Positions 63,117 to 64,000 of a stretch of DNA of 64,000 nucleotides are shown in pieces. A model generated the notes under the pieces. That model had not been told where the DNA came from. It saw only the letters and a list, made by a program, of their open reading frames with translations, and did not search any database. The number at the start of each line of letters is the position of its first letter. The first letter of the stretch is position 1. Both the position numbers and the translations under genes were made by a program. Source of the stretch: JBKEDG01 sp047973085 (GTDB lineage: Bacteria; Bacillota_I; Bacilli_A; JBKEDG01); NCBI GenBank assembly GCA_047973085.1, contig JBKEBI010000070.1:1-64000 (forward strand), given 5' to 3'.

Positions 63117-63871
63117 TTTGCTTTTCCTTCTTCAATAAGTTCTTCTAGATATTCTTTATCTCTTAATGTGTCCATACACTGCCAAAATCCATTATATTTA
63201 TATGCACCAAGTTCATTATTTTGAGCAAGAGATTCAAGCGGAAAACGCTCTAAGATTTCATTATCATTTCTTAAATAATCAAATATTTCTTTTTCTAGAA
63301 CCATAAATCCACCATTAATATACCCCATATCATCTTTTGATTTTTCTCTAAATGCATGGATCTCAGATTTATTCCCTATTTCCAAAATACCAAATCTTCC
63401 TTCTGGACGTACAGCAGTAAGTGTAGCTTTAAATTTAGAATTCTTATGAAATTCAATTAGTTCGTTAATATTTAAATCACATACTCCATCTCCATATGTT
63501 AGCATAAAAGTTTCATCTCCAACATACTCTTGAATTCGTTTAACTCTTCCACCAGTCATTGTATCTAATCCAGTATCAATAAGAGTTACATTCCATGGTT
63601 CAGAAAAATTATTATGAACTTTCATAGTATTATCTTTCATATTAAAAGTTACATCCGAAGTATGTAAATAATAATTTGCAAAGTACTCTTTAATTTTATA
63701 AGCTTTATATCCAAGACAAATAATAAAGTCATTATGTCCATAATGTGAATACATTTTCATTATGTGCCACAAAATTGGTTTTCCTCCAATTTCTATCATT
63801 GGTTTTGGAATTAAATGACTCTCTTCAGATATTCTTGTACCATATCCACCAGCTAAGATTACTACTTTCAT
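63101..63871 (-). CDS. rfbF: Glucose-1-phosphate cytidylyltransferase
   Basis: A 256-residue nucleotidyltransferase that makes CDP-glucose. VILAGGYGTRISEES is the nucleotide-binding loop, LIPKPMIEIGGKPILWHIM the family block, and GGFMVLEKEIFDYL and NGFWQCMDTLRDKEYLEEL are RfbF features. It is the first gene of the glycosylation operon, with AGAGGTG before its ATG. Confidence 0.94.
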   Translation of the reverse strand: MKVVILAGGYGTRISEESHLIPKPMIEIGGKPILWHIMKMYSHYGHNDFIICLGYKAYKIKEYFANYYLHTSDVTFNMKDNTMKVHNNFSEPWNVTLIDTGLDTMTGGRVKRIQEYVGDETFMLTYGDGVCDLNINELIEFHKNSKFKATLTAVRPEGRFGILEIGNKSEIHAFREKSKDDMGYINGGFMVLEKEIFDYLRNDNEILERFPLESLAQNNELGAYKYNGFWQCMDTLRDKEYLEELIEEGKAKWKKW

Positions 63872-63903
63872 AAATACACCTCTTTTATTTATTTATTTTT
63901 TCT

Positions 63904-63909
63904 ATTATA
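63904..63909 (-). promoter_or_regulatory. -10 of the glycosylation operon
   Basis: TATAAT (minus strand) about 30 bases before rfbF, with a poor -35. The following bases up to 64000 hold no gene I can see. Confidence 0.5.
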
Positions 63910-64000
63910 ACATATTTGTATTACATTTTACCATTAAATATCATAGTATTTTAAAATCTATTAAATTAATAATCTTAATAATTTTTATAAGAAATCAGGA

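Overview
The window is A+T-rich bacterial chromosome with compact, mostly minus-strand operons, the standard genetic code (TGG is used for Trp, and TGA ends mfd, plsC, tsaE, yukD and ytqA), strong GGAGG-type ribosome binding sites and CCA-encoded tRNAs. The gene content points to a low-GC Gram-positive of the Bacillota: a T-box in front of metG, the L21/Prp/L27 operon with a cleavable L27 N-terminus, Rex, a SufBCDSU iron-sulfur operon, a Mfd/UvrA/Pth block, D-Ala-D-Ala ligase, lipoprotein signal peptides, a WXG100/EssC module and an Agr-like GHKL/LytTR pair. An uncultured member of the Bacilli or Erysipelotrichia is likely, but the sequence alone does not give a genus.

Layout. 1-15.1 kb: the end of a phosphohexomutase gene, then minus-strand MFS transporter, L-cysteine desulfidase family protein, nadE, obg, the rpmA-prp-rplU operon with its own promoter and leader, a small membrane protein, a phosphate butyryl/acetyltransferase, rpoC and rpoB. 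15.1-24 kb: two lipoproteins flanking a HeH/LEM-like membrane protein, downstream of plsC-pth-mfd-uvrA. 24-33 kb: divergent mgsA, acpS-ddl-rex-tsaD-tsaB-tsaE, frr-pyrH-tsf (no rpsB), a lipoprotein and an arginase-family gene. 33-39.1 kb: the suf cluster (sufC, sufD, a second sufU-like gene, sufS, sufU, sufB) ending in a CYTH protein. 39.2-42.5 kb: a parvulin-type foldase and a T-box-controlled metG. 42.5-46 kb: a three-gene minimal type VII secretion module (WXG100, YukD/EsaB, EssC). 46-50.8 kb: HAD phosphatase, ytqB, ytqA, membrane proteins and a HutD-family protein. 51.6-53.8 kb: an Agr-type histidine kinase and LytTR regulator with repeats upstream that look like the regulator's own operators. 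53.9-54 kb: tRNA-Trp and tRNA-Ile. 54.1-56.4 kb: an SPL-type radical SAM gene and a graveyard of IS3 and IS21 fragments. 56.4-64 kb: a surface-glycosylation island with two GtrII-like polytopic glycosyltransferases, GtrA, GtrB and CDP-hexose genes (rfbF, rfbG and an epimerase/reductase).

Most worth a second look: (1) the second sufU-like gene has no normal start of its own. The only ATG with a good ribosome binding site lies upstream, in frame, separated by a single TGA that is followed ten bases later by a perfect 6-bp stem with a CGGGA loop, so it could be a selenocysteine-type recoding site, a leader peptide or a nonsense mutation. (2) The type VII module has only three genes and a short EssC. 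(3) The Agr-like two-component system has direct repeats at a 20-21 base period but no recognisable AgrB or AgrD. (4) Two genes carry apparent single disruptions: a GtrII-like gene with an in-frame TAA and a TM2-domain gene with a frameshift.
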